Notes: generated from the letters alone by a model not told the origin. A stretch of DNA of 64,000 nt from Silvimonas iriomotensis (GCF_014645535.1 NZ_BMLX01000003.1:62001-126000); one strand, 5' to 3'; counted from the first letter of the stretch, positions 7,755-16,441 are shown. Made by a program: numbers and translations.

Positions 7755-7870
7755 TTGGTTCGCACTACTGGAATGTACTTGCTGGCGAGAAAAGTAGCGA
7801 AAACTGTAACTAGTAGGACACTTTGTGTAGAGCGCCCCGACCATCTGGATGAAGGCCGCCTTAGCCGCTG

Positions 7871-9610
7871 TCACTCTGTACGACCGAAGGCTTGTTTAAG
7901 TCTCCGGCGAGGAGGCAAGGCGTAGCTTTTGCCATTCTTGTTTTTATCCTTATCCATGGCGCCGTATAACCGTTCAGAAAAACTCGAATGGATACCTTCA
8001 TCGCCAGAATCCATTTGTTTCGCAACGGTTATAGAGGGGTCATGCAGCGGTATCGAGATAGCGTGGTCAGGCGTATTCTTCAAAATAAAAACAGCCATTT
8101 CGCGTGGCCAAATCCAGATAGCGTCAAGTGCCATAATCATTTTGGTATGGACTTCAGCCCTAAGGTTCAGGTCATCTTCGTCATCGCTATATAACGCATT
8201 AAAGAGGGCAGAAATGTCCACGTCACTATCGTACTGCTGAGATGCAGCCGAGAGTTCATGTGTAAGCCTCTCAATATCCCTGGCAATACTGGGCAATTTC
8301 GGCTCGTATTCCTCAAGGATGGACAAAATCGTTGGTGACGGAGGGCGTGGCTTACCGTCTCCGGCTTCAGTGGGCCGCTGAATCAACAACTCACGCATTT
8401 CAGCTACTAGTTCCAGCGCGTGTTTTTGCTCTCCTTGAAGTGCTTGAATTTTTTCGCGGATGGATGACAGCCGCGCATCGTCTCCGAATGCAGAGGAGAA
8501 ATGCTCATACAGAACGGGTATGAGAGCGATTTCAAGTTCCTTGGCGCTGTAATTCGGGCACTTTGACACCCCCCTATGCCTGTCTGTGCAAACATAAGTT
8601 GCATAGTTGCGAGAGGTTCTTGAGCCATTTTTGACTTTGCGTGCCAGAGTTGCCCCGCAATGCCCACAAAAAATGACTCCTTGGAAAATATTGCGATACG
8701 AGGCGTCACGTCTGCCGGGTTTTTGCTGACGAGCATCAAGCACAGCATTTGCTCGGAAAAACAATTCATCTTCAACAACGCGTGGATACCAATCCGGCTC
8801 ACTTTGCCCAGTTGGGAGGGACTTGCCATCCTTGGAAATGCTGAATTCCAGCTCTCCGATAACGGCACGATTGCGCACTAATTTGGTGGGGTAGGTGACG
8901 TGCCAAGTCGTTTTACTTTCCTTCGCGCTCAAACTGGGTACCGGCCATTTCTCTTTATTGGCCAATCTGGCAATCGATACCCCACCATGGCCGGAAGCAA
9001 CCATTTCGAAAACCCGTTTGACCACCTCCACTAACCCGGGAATGGGTTCCCAGTTTTGGCCGTCTTTGGTTCTTCTTAGCCAGCCAGGCGCTCTTCCGAA
9101 AACGCTTCGATTTTTTTGTTCACGAGCATTTTTGTGAACGGCTTTGATGCGTTCTGACTTAACGCGTGATTCATCATGAGCGCGGAACAGGGTAGCCATG
9201 GACCATATGAGGTCACCGAGATTGTTTAAGCTATCGGTATTCCACTCCTTACCATTGTCGAGCGTTACGCAAATCACCCCTTGTTGCACGATGCTAAAAA
9301 ACAGGTTCATTGAAGTCCGTGGGTCGGCTCGGCTAATCCGGTCCAAGTCTTCAACTAAAAGATAGCTCCCAGGCGGAATGTGGCCGCTTTGCACCGCGGC
9401 AAGAAACTGCGCCATCGCGCCCTTCGTAAGATTATCGCGGTTAAATGCGGAGACGCCCAAGTCTTGTAAAGATAGGCTCTCGTCTAGTTTCCAGCCACGC
9501 TTGGCACACCATTCTTGGGCACGTTGGGTTTGCCGTCTTAGGCTGTCTCCAGTGGCCTGCCTAGGTGTCGAAAAGCGGATGTACGAAATGACAAGAGGTT
9601 GTTTATCCAT
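7871..9610 (-). CDS. Large serine recombinase (site-specific integrase)
   Basis: A 579-residue recombinase. The N-terminal resolvase domain has the nucleophile serine at residue 14 (ISYIRFSTPRQ) and the DRISRADP block near residue 89. A Recombinase domain follows (VFGRAPGWL region onwards), then a zinc ribbon (CGHCGATL and later C residues near CPN), and a helical C-terminal region as usual for large serine integrases. The ATG at 9610 is chosen because it starts the resolvase fold; the frame stays open upstream to 10006 only because it runs antisense through a gene remnant. There is no clear ribosome-binding site. It catalyses integration and excision between short attP and attB sites by double-strand exchange. 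It is terminal in the island and reads inward, 40 bases from the junction at about 9652. Confidence 0.93.
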   Translation of the reverse strand: MDKQPLVISYIRFSTPRQATGDSLRRQTQRAQEWCAKRGWKLDESLSLQDLGVSAFNRDNLTKGAMAQFLAAVQSGHIPPGSYLLVEDLDRISRADPRTSMNLFFSIVQQGVICVTLDNGKEWNTDSLNNLGDLIWSMATLFRAHDESRVKSERIKAVHKNAREQKNRSVFGRAPGWLRRTKDGQNWEPIPGLVEVVKRVFEMVASGHGGVSIARLANKEKWPVPSLSAKESKTTWHVTYPTKLVRNRAVIGELEFSISKDGKSLPTGQSEPDWYPRVVEDELFFRANAVLDARQQKPGRRDASYRNIFQGVIFCGHCGATLARKVKNGSRTSRNYATYVCTDRHRGVSKCPNYSAKELEIALIPVLYEHFSSAFGDDARLSSIREKIQALQGEQKHALELVAEMRELLIQRPTEAGDGKPRPPSPTILSILEEYEPKLPSIARDIERLTHELSAASQQYDSDVDISALFNALYSDDEDDLNLRAEVHTKMIMALDAIWIWPREMAVFILKNTPDHAISIPLHDPSITVAKQMDSGDEGIHSSFSERLYGAMDKDKNKNGKSYALPPRRRLKQAFGRTE

Positions 9611-9647
9611 GGGGTGTTTTTGCTTTTTGGCTGATGCGCCATTATAT

Positions 9648-9672
9648 GATTTAGGGGAAGCCGGCGGGTGTT
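9648..9672. other. Right attachment junction of the island (attR-type)
   Basis: The coding similarity of the YkgJ-like remnant begins at GGGAAGCCGGCGGG (from 9655) directly after an in-frame TAG at 9652. The homologous gene would have continued upstream without a stop. The crossover should therefore lie around 9650-9660. The partner half-site is outside the window, so the exact core cannot be read. Confidence 0.6.
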
Positions 9673-9840
9673 CCCTGTGTGAATCTCTTGCCTGACTTGC
9701 GCTGCGCCGTGTTCGGCCAGCCAGACCGCCCGGACTTTTGCGCCGGCCTGCAACCCTCTCTTGATATGTGTGGCGAGACGCGAGAGCACGCCATGATCTG
9801 GCTGGCGCAACTGGAAGCCGCCACGGCGCCCGCGCGCTGA
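9655..9840 (+). pseudogene. 3' remnant of a YkgJ-family cysteine-cluster protein gene
   Basis: Sixty-one codons ending in TGA. The peptide begins GKPAGVPCVNLLPDLRC and includes CAVFGQPDRPDFC, LQPSLDMCG and REHAMIWLAQLE, the C-terminal half of the small zinc/iron-chelating cysteine-cluster proteins (YkgJ/UPF0153 type). The N-terminal half with its first cysteines is missing, and no start codon or ribosome-binding site precedes it. I infer that the island inserted into this gene and that the 5' half lies at the other island end. GC content and codon use match the core chromosome on the right. Confidence 0.75.
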
Positions 9841-10288
9841 GGCGGCAGTGGTTCTGCCTGGCAACCCGGGCCGGGCAGGATGGCGCTACCAACCGCGTCT
9901 GATTAGTTGCAGTGCGACGCTTTCTTCTTCCCCGTCGCCATTTCCCACGCGCCACATCGGCTGGCTGCCTGTTGTTTGATTCCCCTTGTAAAACAGAACC
10001 CTGCATCCGCGCTCAAGCACTCTGCGCGCGGGTGGTCTGGGTGCGCTCGCCGTATACGTGCTGACATGTAGTGAAATACGGCGCGCTACATTTTTTTGTT
10101 GATTTTTGTCACGCAGCCCGCTTTTTCAGGTCCATTCCCCGCGTTTTGTGCCCCTACAATGGGGCCGTGTTTTGAAGTGATATATCAGAATAACCGTAAC
10201 TAACGCGATTTCTCCAGCGCACGCATGCGGCGCTTGCCGCCTCCGCCAAGCGACTGGCTTCAATCAATACGGGAATGGGATAAAGTCG
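9841..10288. other. Intergenic stretch before the lipoprotein gene
   Basis: No convincing gene on either strand. It contains a hairpin with a T-run at 10067-10097 and the presumed promoter region of the lipoprotein gene (AT-rich around 10175-10200). Confidence 0.6.
10067..10097 (+). terminator. Rho-independent terminator-like hairpin
   Basis: TGTAGTG, ten-base loop, CGCTACA (one G-T pair) followed directly by seven T. Confidence 0.55.
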
Positions 10289-11176
10289 ATGAATCAACAG
10301 AAAAAACAAATTACCGCGACCCTGCTGGCCGGTTTGCTGGCCTCTGGCTTGAGCGCATGTGGTGATGGCTCGGACGCCAGCGACAACGGCGCGCCCAATA
10401 TGGCGGCATCGCCGTCCACTTCGGTATCGGCGCCGAATGTGACACCGACGCCAACGCCGACCGCAACACCCACGCCGACGCCAACCTCAACGCCGACCCC
10501 CACGCCAACGCCGACTGCGACGCCGACACCGACCGGCACGCCCACACCGACCCCCACGCCGACGCCCACACCCGCGCCGTCCGCCTCGGCTTGCGGTGTT
10601 GCGGTGACCGGCTCGACGCTGACCAGCCTGTTTGGCGGCAATCTGGTTAACTCGGCCAACCTGCAAAACTATGCGGTGGGTGTGACGGGCTCTGCCTCGC
10701 CGTACACGCTGGATGCGATCCAGGCCGCGGTCAGCCCGCAATTCATTTGCGGTTACGACAACACGGCCACACCGACCACCTCATCGACCAAGCTCGATAC
10801 CGCCACGGCAGAAGGCAGCATTATCGGTGCCTTTACCGTGCCCAAGGCCTTTGTGGCCAACAGTGCGGACGATGGCGGCCAACTGGTGCTGCGCTTGCCT
10901 TCGGTCTCGGTACTGGCCATTGGCACCTACGCCACGGGCTCGATCAACTACCGCGTGCAGACCAGTACCGATGGCGCGACCTGGTCCACCACCCTGGGCA
11001 CGAAAACCGGGGTCAAGCTGACCAACTATGTGCAGCAGCTGATCGGGACTTCCGCGGCGGCCACGGCGGGGGATACCACCTTGCAAGCGGGCGCCATCAC
11101 GACCCCGGTCTGGGTGAGAATCAGCAACGGCGGCACGGGTACGCTGAACATCACGCAAATCCAGATTGCGCCTTGA
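10289..11176 (+). CDS. Secreted lipoprotein with Pro-Thr-rich linker
   Basis: A 295-residue protein. Residues 1-23 form a lipoprotein signal ending in the lipobox LSAC, so the mature N-terminus should be Cys24, lipidated by Lgt and Lnt. Residues of about 52-97 are an almost pure Pro-Thr repeat, a flexible stalk, encoded by a repetitive CCGACGCCGAC-like tract. The remaining 200 residues form a Ser/Thr/Gly-rich domain with two cysteines and alternating beta-strand character; I recognise no family. It resembles surface-displayed or substrate-binding lipoproteins. The gene is monocistronic, between a terminator-like hairpin upstream and a bidirectional terminator downstream. The same type of linker occurs in the chitinase at 54740. 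Confidence 0.75.
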   Translation: MNQQKKQITATLLAGLLASGLSACGDGSDASDNGAPNMAASPSTSVSAPNVTPTPTPTATPTPTPTSTPTPTPTPTATPTPTGTPTPTPTPTPTPAPSASACGVAVTGSTLTSLFGGNLVNSANLQNYAVGVTGSASPYTLDAIQAAVSPQFICGYDNTATPTTSSTKLDTATAEGSIIGAFTVPKAFVANSADDGGQLVLRLPSVSVLAIGTYATGSINYRVQTSTDGATWSTTLGTKTGVKLTNYVQQLIGTSAAATAGDTTLQAGAITTPVWVRISNGGTGTLNITQIQIAP

Positions 11177-11194
11177 ACGGCGCAGGCTGGACAG

Positions 11195-11226
11195 AAAAAA
11201 CGGCATCGCAGGATGCCGTTTTTTTT
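11195..11226. terminator. Bidirectional intrinsic terminator
   Basis: AAAAAACGGCATC, GCAG loop, GATGCCGTTTTTTTT. It serves the lipoprotein gene and, on the other strand, the DUF899 gene. Confidence 0.9.
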
Positions 11227-11244
11227 GGTCAGCGTTTTCCAGGG

Positions 11245-11970
11245 TCAGTGATGGGGCGGGTTGGCGGCCTGGTAATCCAGACTCGGATACCAGTCAGTGC
11301 CGCGCCCGGCGGGCGTGAGATCAAGGATATTCCACAGCGGCATCAGGTCTGGTGCGCCGCGCGGGTCCTGGCCGGGGTCGGAGGTATCCGGGCCCATTTC
11401 ATCGCCGTAAAAGTGTTTGATGGTGTCACTAATGCGCACGAACACGTTCAGGCCGGGGATGTCATCACCGCCGGGGTCTTCGCCAAGATAGACCTGGTTA
11501 AAGCTGCTACCGCCGGACGAATACAAGCGCAGATGCTCCCAGTGACGCTCCTGGGCAAAGGCCTGCATGCGCTCGATCGGCGCACGGGCAACCACGCCAA
11601 AGGCCACGCGCTGCAGGATGTCGGGCATTTCGCCATCAAGGGCGCTCAACAGACAGGTGCACATGGGGCAGGGGCGCTCACGCTTGGGGCCGAACATCCA
11701 GTTGTAGATCACCAGCGTGTCGTGATCGCCAAACATCTGCGCCAGTGTTACCGGGCCGTCGGCGCTGTCAAAACGGAAGTTCTCCGGCACGTCGCCACTG
11801 GTGGGCAAGGCGCGGCGCATGGCGGCGACGCGTTCGATATGCCGGCGTAATTCAATTTCTTCGGCCAGCAATGCATTACGGGCCTGGCGATACGCCAGTG
11901 TTTCGCCGGGGTAACGGGCGTGATGCCGGGCAGCCAGTACTTCGGCCGACTGCAATTGCGGTTTGCTCAT
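11245..11970 (-). CDS. DUF899 family thioredoxin-like protein
   Basis: A 241-residue protein of the DUF899 group, predicted thioredoxin-fold proteins of unknown substrate. The CPMCTCLLSALDG block near residue 103 carries the conserved cysteines, and YNWMFGPKRERP just before it is typical. The C-terminal HFYGDEMG and a final WYPSLDY are also family-like. The start at 11970 is chosen for a GGAGG five bases upstream; longer frames upstream run into the terminator of exbD. The gene is monocistronic. A peroxidase- or dehalogenase-like redox role is sometimes assumed for the family, but nothing here proves it. Confidence 0.85.
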   Translation of the reverse strand: MSKPQLQSAEVLAARHHARYPGETLAYRQARNALLAEEIELRRHIERVAAMRRALPTSGDVPENFRFDSADGPVTLAQMFGDHDTLVIYNWMFGPKRERPCPMCTCLLSALDGEMPDILQRVAFGVVARAPIERMQAFAQERHWEHLRLYSSGGSSFNQVYLGEDPGGDDIPGLNVFVRISDTIKHFYGDEMGPDTSDPGQDPRGAPDLMPLWNILDLTPAGRGTDWYPSLDYQAANPPHH

Positions 11971-12075
11971 GAGGGCCTCCAGAGGGATGACGGGGATTGC
12001 CGTTGTTGAACCGGGTTTGAACCAGGGGCAAAACGGCAGTTCCGGTGTTCCGGCTGAGCGGCAGCCCACCCGCCC

Positions 12076-12103
12076 AAAACAAAAGGCGCCACGAGGGCGC
12101 CTT
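12076..12103 (-). terminator. Intrinsic terminator of tonB-exbB-exbD
   Basis: On the minus strand, AAGGCGCC, five-base loop, GGCGCCTTTTGTTTT, about 30 bases after the exbD stop. Confidence 0.85.
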
Positions 12104-12132
12104 GGGGTTGCATGAGCGTGAGCGGTGCCTGA

Positions 12133-12549
12133 TTACTGCGTGCCGGGTTCCGTCACAAAACCCAGTTTTTCGATCCCGCTTTGCTGAATGGCGGCCATGG
12201 TTCTGGCTACATATTCATACTGCACTTTGCGATCACCACGCAGGCGGATGGTCGGTTGCGGGTTTTTGGCTGCGGCCACGGCCAGGTGGTCCTTGAATTC
12301 GGCCTCGGTCAGTTTGGCCTCATCCCAGTACACCGAGCCATCTTCCGTCACCGAGATATTCACCGATTCGGGCTTGACCACTTCGGGCTGATTGGCGGCG
12401 CGCGGCAGGTTCACCTTCACCGCGTGGGTCAGCACCGGCACCGTCAGCATGAAGATGATCAGCAAGACCAGCATCACGTCGACCAGCGGCGTCATGTTGA
12501 TTTCGCTCATCACTTCCGAGTTGTCACCAATGGATTTGCTGAACGCCAT
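12133..12549 (-). CDS. exbD: Biopolymer transport protein ExbD
   Basis: A 138-residue inner-membrane protein with a short cytoplasmic N-terminus, one transmembrane helix (about residues 22-42, MTPLVDVMLVLLIIFMLTVP) and a periplasmic domain. The aspartate in PLVDVML is the protonatable residue needed for proton-motive-force coupling. With ExbB it forms the motor that energises TonB. The start lies six bases after the exbB stop, so the two are cotranscribed and probably translationally coupled. Length is normal for the family. Confidence 0.95.
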   Translation of the reverse strand: MAFSKSIGDNSEVMSEINMTPLVDVMLVLLIIFMLTVPVLTHAVKVNLPRAANQPEVVKPESVNISVTEDGSVYWDEAKLTEAEFKDHLAVAAAKNPQPTIRLRGDRKVQYEYVARTMAAIQQSGIEKLGFVTEPGTQ

Positions 12550-12555
12550 GATGCA

Positions 12556-13299
12556 TTACCCCACGTGCTTGGGCTGGCCGTTGACCACGGCCAGTTGCGG
12601 CTTGGCCTGGGCCTGATCGCGGGCCACCGGGGCGCCGGTGACAAAGTAGGCGTGCAGATCCTGGGCAAAGCGGTTGAGCTTGCCGACCACCGCGCGGTTA
12701 CCACGCACCAGCGCGTTGTAGGCCAGTACGGCCGGGATGGCGACGGCCAGACCAAACGCGGTCATCACCAGCGCTTCACCCACCGGGCCGGCGATCTTGT
12801 CGATGCTGGCGGCACCGGCAGCAGAGATCCCGATCAGCGCGTGGTAAATGCCCCACACCGTGCCGAACAGACCCACAAACGGCGCGGTACTGCCCACCGA
12901 TGCCAGCAGCGAAAGGCCGCGCTGCATGCGTTCTGTGCCTTCTTCAATGGCACCGTTCAGGCTGGAAATCAGCCAGTCGTTCAGCGATAGCTGACCATGC
13001 AGGTCGGCCTGATTGTCACGGTGATGGGCCACGGCGGCCTGGCTTTCCAGCGCCAGCAGGCGGAAGGGGTTGTCCTGGGTTTTGCCGGTCAGTTGCGCCA
13101 AGCCTTCATCAAACCGGTGGGCATGCCAGAAATCATGGGCGGCAGCGGCACGACGGCGGTTGGCCACCAGGCGCAAGGTGTGGGTCACGATGACATACCA
13201 GCTGGAGATCGACATCACCAGCAGGATCAGGGCGATGGCATGGGTGACGAAATCGCCCTGGGCCCACAAATGGGACAGGCTGAACTGCTGCGGTTGCAT
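12556..13299 (-). CDS. exbB: Biopolymer transport protein ExbB (MotA/TolQ/ExbB)
   Basis: A 247-residue protein with three transmembrane segments: one near residues 14-36, then two after a long cytoplasmic loop (the SLLASVGSTAPFVGLFGTVW region near residue 130 and the EALVMTAFGLAVAIPAVLAY region near residue 178). These are the conserved MotA/TolQ/ExbB blocks with the pore-lining Thr. It forms the ExbB pentamer that holds ExbD and drives TonB. It is the middle gene of tonB-exbB-exbD, starting about 50 bases after the tonB stop with a GGAG ribosome-binding site. Confidence 0.95.
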   Translation of the reverse strand: MQPQQFSLSHLWAQGDFVTHAIALILLVMSISSWYVIVTHTLRLVANRRRAAAAHDFWHAHRFDEGLAQLTGKTQDNPFRLLALESQAAVAHHRDNQADLHGQLSLNDWLISSLNGAIEEGTERMQRGLSLLASVGSTAPFVGLFGTVWGIYHALIGISAAGAASIDKIAGPVGEALVMTAFGLAVAIPAVLAYNALVRGNRAVVGKLNRFAQDLHAYFVTGAPVARDQAQAKPQLAVVNGQPKHVG

Positions 13300-13348
13300 G
13301 GTTGGCTCCTTGTTATTCCGTATATCGGGGATGGGGTTTTCGGGGCGC

Positions 13349-13996
13349 TCAGGGCTGGGTCAGCGAGAACGTCACCGGCAATACGTACCACATGGCAATG
13401 GGCTGTCCGCCCTGCTTTGCGGGGGTGAATTTCCATTTGCGTACGGCGTCCAGCGCCGAGTTATCCAGGCGCGGGAAACCGCTGGAGGTCTTCACGCGGA
13501 TATCGCTGACGGTGCCATCGGTCTGGATATGCACTTCCAGCAGTACGCGGCCTTCTTCGCCCAGCTTGCGGGACACCGGTGGGTACGCCGGCTTCATGTT
13601 GCCGTTGGCGTTGGCGTCTTCACGCGGCGGAGACACCGGCGCAGGAGCTGGCGCGGGGGCAGGGGCCGGTTTGGCCTCCGGCTGGGGCGGCGGGGTTTCC
13701 TGCACGGGTCTGGGCGGGGGCTCGGTGGCCACCTGGTCGGGCTTGGCGACCGGCATCTTCGGCAGCGGTTTGGGCACCGGCTCGCGCTTGATCACCGGCT
13801 GCGGGCGCGGCTTGGGCTGCGGCGGCTTGGGGTCGGGCGGTGCAACCACGGGCAAAGGCGCCGGGGTTTCCAGCGTCACCGTGATTTCTTTCGGTGGCAG
13901 GGGAGGCTGGGTTTGTACCGTGTGCAATAACGCGCCAATCAACAGCACGTGGGCACCGGTTACCAGCCCGAGTCGGGTTGCCTGGTTGCGATCCAT
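13349..13996 (-). CDS. tonB: TonB energy-transducing protein
   Basis: A 215-residue protein. The chosen start (ATG at 13996, MDRNQATRL) leaves a short cytoplasmic N-terminus, a transmembrane helix (about 10-27), a long Pro/Lys/Glu-rich periplasmic spacer (about 35-130) and the C-terminal TonB domain with KPAYPPVSRKLGEEGRVLL, beginning about residue 135. The frame is open upstream to 14101 but runs through the Fur-box region, so the longer form is unlikely. It couples the ExbBD motor to outer-membrane receptors such as the one encoded divergently at 14264. Expression should be iron-repressed given the sites directly upstream. Confidence 0.92.
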   Translation of the reverse strand: MDRNQATRLGLVTGAHVLLIGALLHTVQTQPPLPPKEITVTLETPAPLPVVAPPDPKPPQPKPRPQPVIKREPVPKPLPKMPVAKPDQVATEPPPRPVQETPPPQPEAKPAPAPAPAPAPVSPPREDANANGNMKPAYPPVSRKLGEEGRVLLEVHIQTDGTVSDIRVKTSSGFPRLDNSALDAVRKWKFTPAKQGGQPIAMWYVLPVTFSLTQP

Positions 13997-13998
13997 AT

Positions 13999-14022
13999 CT
14001 AAATGAGAATTACTTGCATTTG
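13999..14022. promoter_or_regulatory. Fur-box-like site next to tonB
   Basis: AAATGAGAATTACTTGCATTT, a close match to the AATGAGAAT half of the Fur consensus with an imperfect second half. It overlaps the expected tonB promoter/leader. Confidence 0.6.
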
Positions 14023-14032
14023 TGCGGAGATC

Positions 14033-14051
14033 AATATGATAATGATAACCC
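14033..14051. promoter_or_regulatory. Second Fur-box-like site
   Basis: ATATGATAATGATAACC contains GATAATGATAA, the first part of the 19-bp Fur consensus. Two adjacent sites suggest extended Fur binding covering tonB and perhaps the divergent receptor. Confidence 0.65.
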
Positions 14052-14263
14052 TTCGCATTTGCAAAGCCATTGCAGGCGAAATCAACAAGAAAATCCGCCA
14101 ACCGGATAAGTGTTCGCAGGGCAGTTGATCAGAGTCAGATCAAGACCAGGGTAAGGCAGGGCTGTCTTTCCTTGTACATGTCTGCGGGATACCTATCCGT
14201 GCGCCGGTCAGATAACAGCAGCCACTTGCTGCGCAGCCAAGTACACCCCGGAGACATCTCACC

Positions 14264-16426
14264 ATGCATCAGGCCCGAAAGCCGATCGCTGCCCTTGTGG
14301 CCGCAGCCTTCACTGCGTCCGTCGCATATGCAGACGACATAGCAAGCAAGCCCGCCGCCGCGGAACAAACCCTGCAGTCGGTTAACGTGAATGCCACGGC
14401 AGACCGTGACGAAGCGCGTACCGACTACAACGGCAACGTGTCCACGATCGGCGGCAAGGTGCCGACGGCCGTGCGTGACATCCCGCAAACCGTGACCGTG
14501 GTGAACCGCGCGGTGATGGATGCCCAGGGTGCAACCTCGCTGACCGATGCCCTGCGCAATGTGCCTGGCATTACCATCGGTGGCGCAGAAGGCGGCCAGA
14601 TCGGTAACAACATCAACCTGCGTGGTTTCTCTGCGCGTACGGATATTTATCTGGATGGCGTGCGTGACCGCGGCCAGTACTACCGCGATACCTTCTATCT
14701 GGATCAGGTCGAAGTCCTGAAAGGCCCGTCGTCCATGCTGTTTGGCCGTGGCTCGACCGGTGGTGTCATCAACCAGGTCAGCAAGAAGCCGCAACTGGCC
14801 CCGGTGGGCGAAGTGGATGTGATGATCGGTACGGATGACCGTTACCGCGCCACGTTCGATACCGGCCACGCCATCAACGATCATGCCGCATGGCGTATCG
14901 AAGGCATGGCGCAAGACCAGCACTCCAGTCGTGACGTGATCTCCAACCAGGACGTCGGCCTGGCGCCGTCGGTGACCTTTGGTATTGGCGATCCGACCAC
15001 CATCACCCTGTCGGCGCTGCTGGAACACAACCACGACATGCCGGATTACGGCGTGCCGTCGGTCAATGGTCGCCCGGCCAATGTCGACAAGAGCAATTTC
15101 TATGGTCTGACCGATGACCGCACCAACCAGACCGTGGCCACGGTGCGTGCCGACATCGAGCACAAGATCAACGAGAACCTGACCCTGCGTAACAACACGC
15201 AGTACAGCCACTACGAGACCGATGCCCGCGAGACCGCGCTCTCTACGGTGCTGATGCCCAACGGCACGGCACTGAACCGTACCGCCGGCAACCCGACCAC
15301 GCTGCCGCTGTCGTCGCTGCGTGTCCAGCTGGCCAGCCATGACCGCGATATCACCGATGAGTCGATCTACAACCAGACCGACCTGATCTGGAAGACCAAC
15401 ACCGGCAGCATCAAGCACACCGTGCTGGCCGGCGCGGAAATTGGCTACGACAAGTACGACAACCAGGCGTATACCCGCAACAATCTGCCCATCGTCGACA
15501 TGCTGGACCCGGCGCATCTGTCCAGCCCGGCCAACTCGGTCTCGACCAAGGGCAACCACGCGGAGTCGTCGGCCAATTCCCTGGCTTTCTATGCCAATGA
15601 CACCATCGAATTCACCCCGCAATGGAAGGCGATTGCCGGCCTGCGCTGGGATCGCTTTGACGGCGATATCACCAACAGCACCAGCGCGCCGCTGTCGGCC
15701 AGCAATGACACGGATTTCACCAGCGTACGCGCCGGTCTGATCTACCAGCCGACCGATGCGCAGTCGTACTACATCAGCTACGGCACCTCGTTCAACCCGT
15801 CGCTGGAAGCGCTGACACTGACCAGCGGCACGCAGAACCTGGACCCGGAAAAGAACCGCTCGTATGAAGTGGGCGGCAAGTGGGACTTCTTCTCGGGCGA
15901 TCTGTCGGTCAACTCGGCCCTGTTCCGCATTGAAAAGACCAATGCCCGTACGCAAGACGCCACCACCGGTCTGTACCAGCTGGATGGCGATGTCCAGGTC
16001 GACGGTTTTGAAGTGGGCGTTGCAGGCCGCATTACCAAGCAATGGCAGATGTTCGCCGGGTACACCTACCTGGATGGCGAGGTTGAAAGCGCGCTGGACG
16101 GCACCGCCGGCAAGACGCTGGCCAATACGCCCAAGAACACCGCCACGCTGTGGACCACTTACAGCCTGACGCACGATTGGGAAATCGGCGGCGGCGTGCT
16201 GGCTATGTCCAGCCGTTATGCGGCCAACAACAATGTGGTCATGGTGCCGGGTTATGCTCGCTGGGATGCCACCGTGGCGTATCACCAGAAAACCTACGAT
16301 GTGCGCCTGAACCTGTTGAACCTGACCGACAAGTATTACTACGACTCGGTCATCGCATCCGATGGCGGCCGCGCCACGCCGGGCATTGCTCGTACCGCGC
16401 TGCTGACGCTGTCGTATCACCCGTAA
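14264..16426 (+). CDS. TonB-dependent catecholate siderophore receptor (Fiu/CirA-like)
   Basis: A 720-residue outer-membrane receptor. Residues 1-23 are a signal peptide (cleavage after VAYA). A TonB-box-like segment (LQSVNVNATA) precedes the plug domain (about 60-165, with GGQIGNNINLRGFSARTD and QVEVLKGPSSMLFGRGST), followed by a 22-strand beta-barrel ending in LTLSYHP with a C-terminal aromatic-containing strand. The plug pattern and the neighbouring PiuC gene fit the Fiu/PiuA group that takes up ferric catecholates and monomeric catechols. It is the first gene of a cluster with piuC and the PepSY protein and is divergent from tonB. Confidence 0.92.
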   Translation: MHQARKPIAALVAAAFTASVAYADDIASKPAAAEQTLQSVNVNATADRDEARTDYNGNVSTIGGKVPTAVRDIPQTVTVVNRAVMDAQGATSLTDALRNVPGITIGGAEGGQIGNNINLRGFSARTDIYLDGVRDRGQYYRDTFYLDQVEVLKGPSSMLFGRGSTGGVINQVSKKPQLAPVGEVDVMIGTDDRYRATFDTGHAINDHAAWRIEGMAQDQHSSRDVISNQDVGLAPSVTFGIGDPTTITLSALLEHNHDMPDYGVPSVNGRPANVDKSNFYGLTDDRTNQTVATVRADIEHKINENLTLRNNTQYSHYETDARETALSTVLMPNGTALNRTAGNPTTLPLSSLRVQLASHDRDITDESIYNQTDLIWKTNTGSIKHTVLAGAEIGYDKYDNQAYTRNNLPIVDMLDPAHLSSPANSVSTKGNHAESSANSLAFYANDTIEFTPQWKAIAGLRWDRFDGDITNSTSAPLSASNDTDFTSVRAGLIYQPTDAQSYYISYGTSFNPSLEALTLTSGTQNLDPEKNRSYEVGGKWDFFSGDLSVNSALFRIEKTNARTQDATTGLYQLDGDVQVDGFEVGVAGRITKQWQMFAGYTYLDGEVESALDGTAGKTLANTPKNTATLWTTYSLTHDWEIGGGVLAMSSRYAANNNVVMVPGYARWDATVAYHQKTYDVRLNLLNLTDKYYYDSVIASDGGRATPGIARTALLTLSYHP

Positions 16427-16441
16427 GCCGCACTACGCCGG

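Noticed and set aside
7689-7874. 61-codon gene overlapping the recombinase stop
   Set aside because: GTG start, no recognised motif, atypical composition; kept only as a remark.
9610-10006. N-terminal extension of the recombinase by 132 residues
   Set aside because: It is antisense to the YkgJ remnant and Arg-rich; the resolvase fold begins at 9610.
14135-16420. 761-codon open frame antisense to the siderophore receptor
   Set aside because: It follows from GC-rich codon structure of the receptor gene; the sense frame has a full signal peptide, plug and barrel, and the antisense peptide is Arg/His/Gln-rich without domains.
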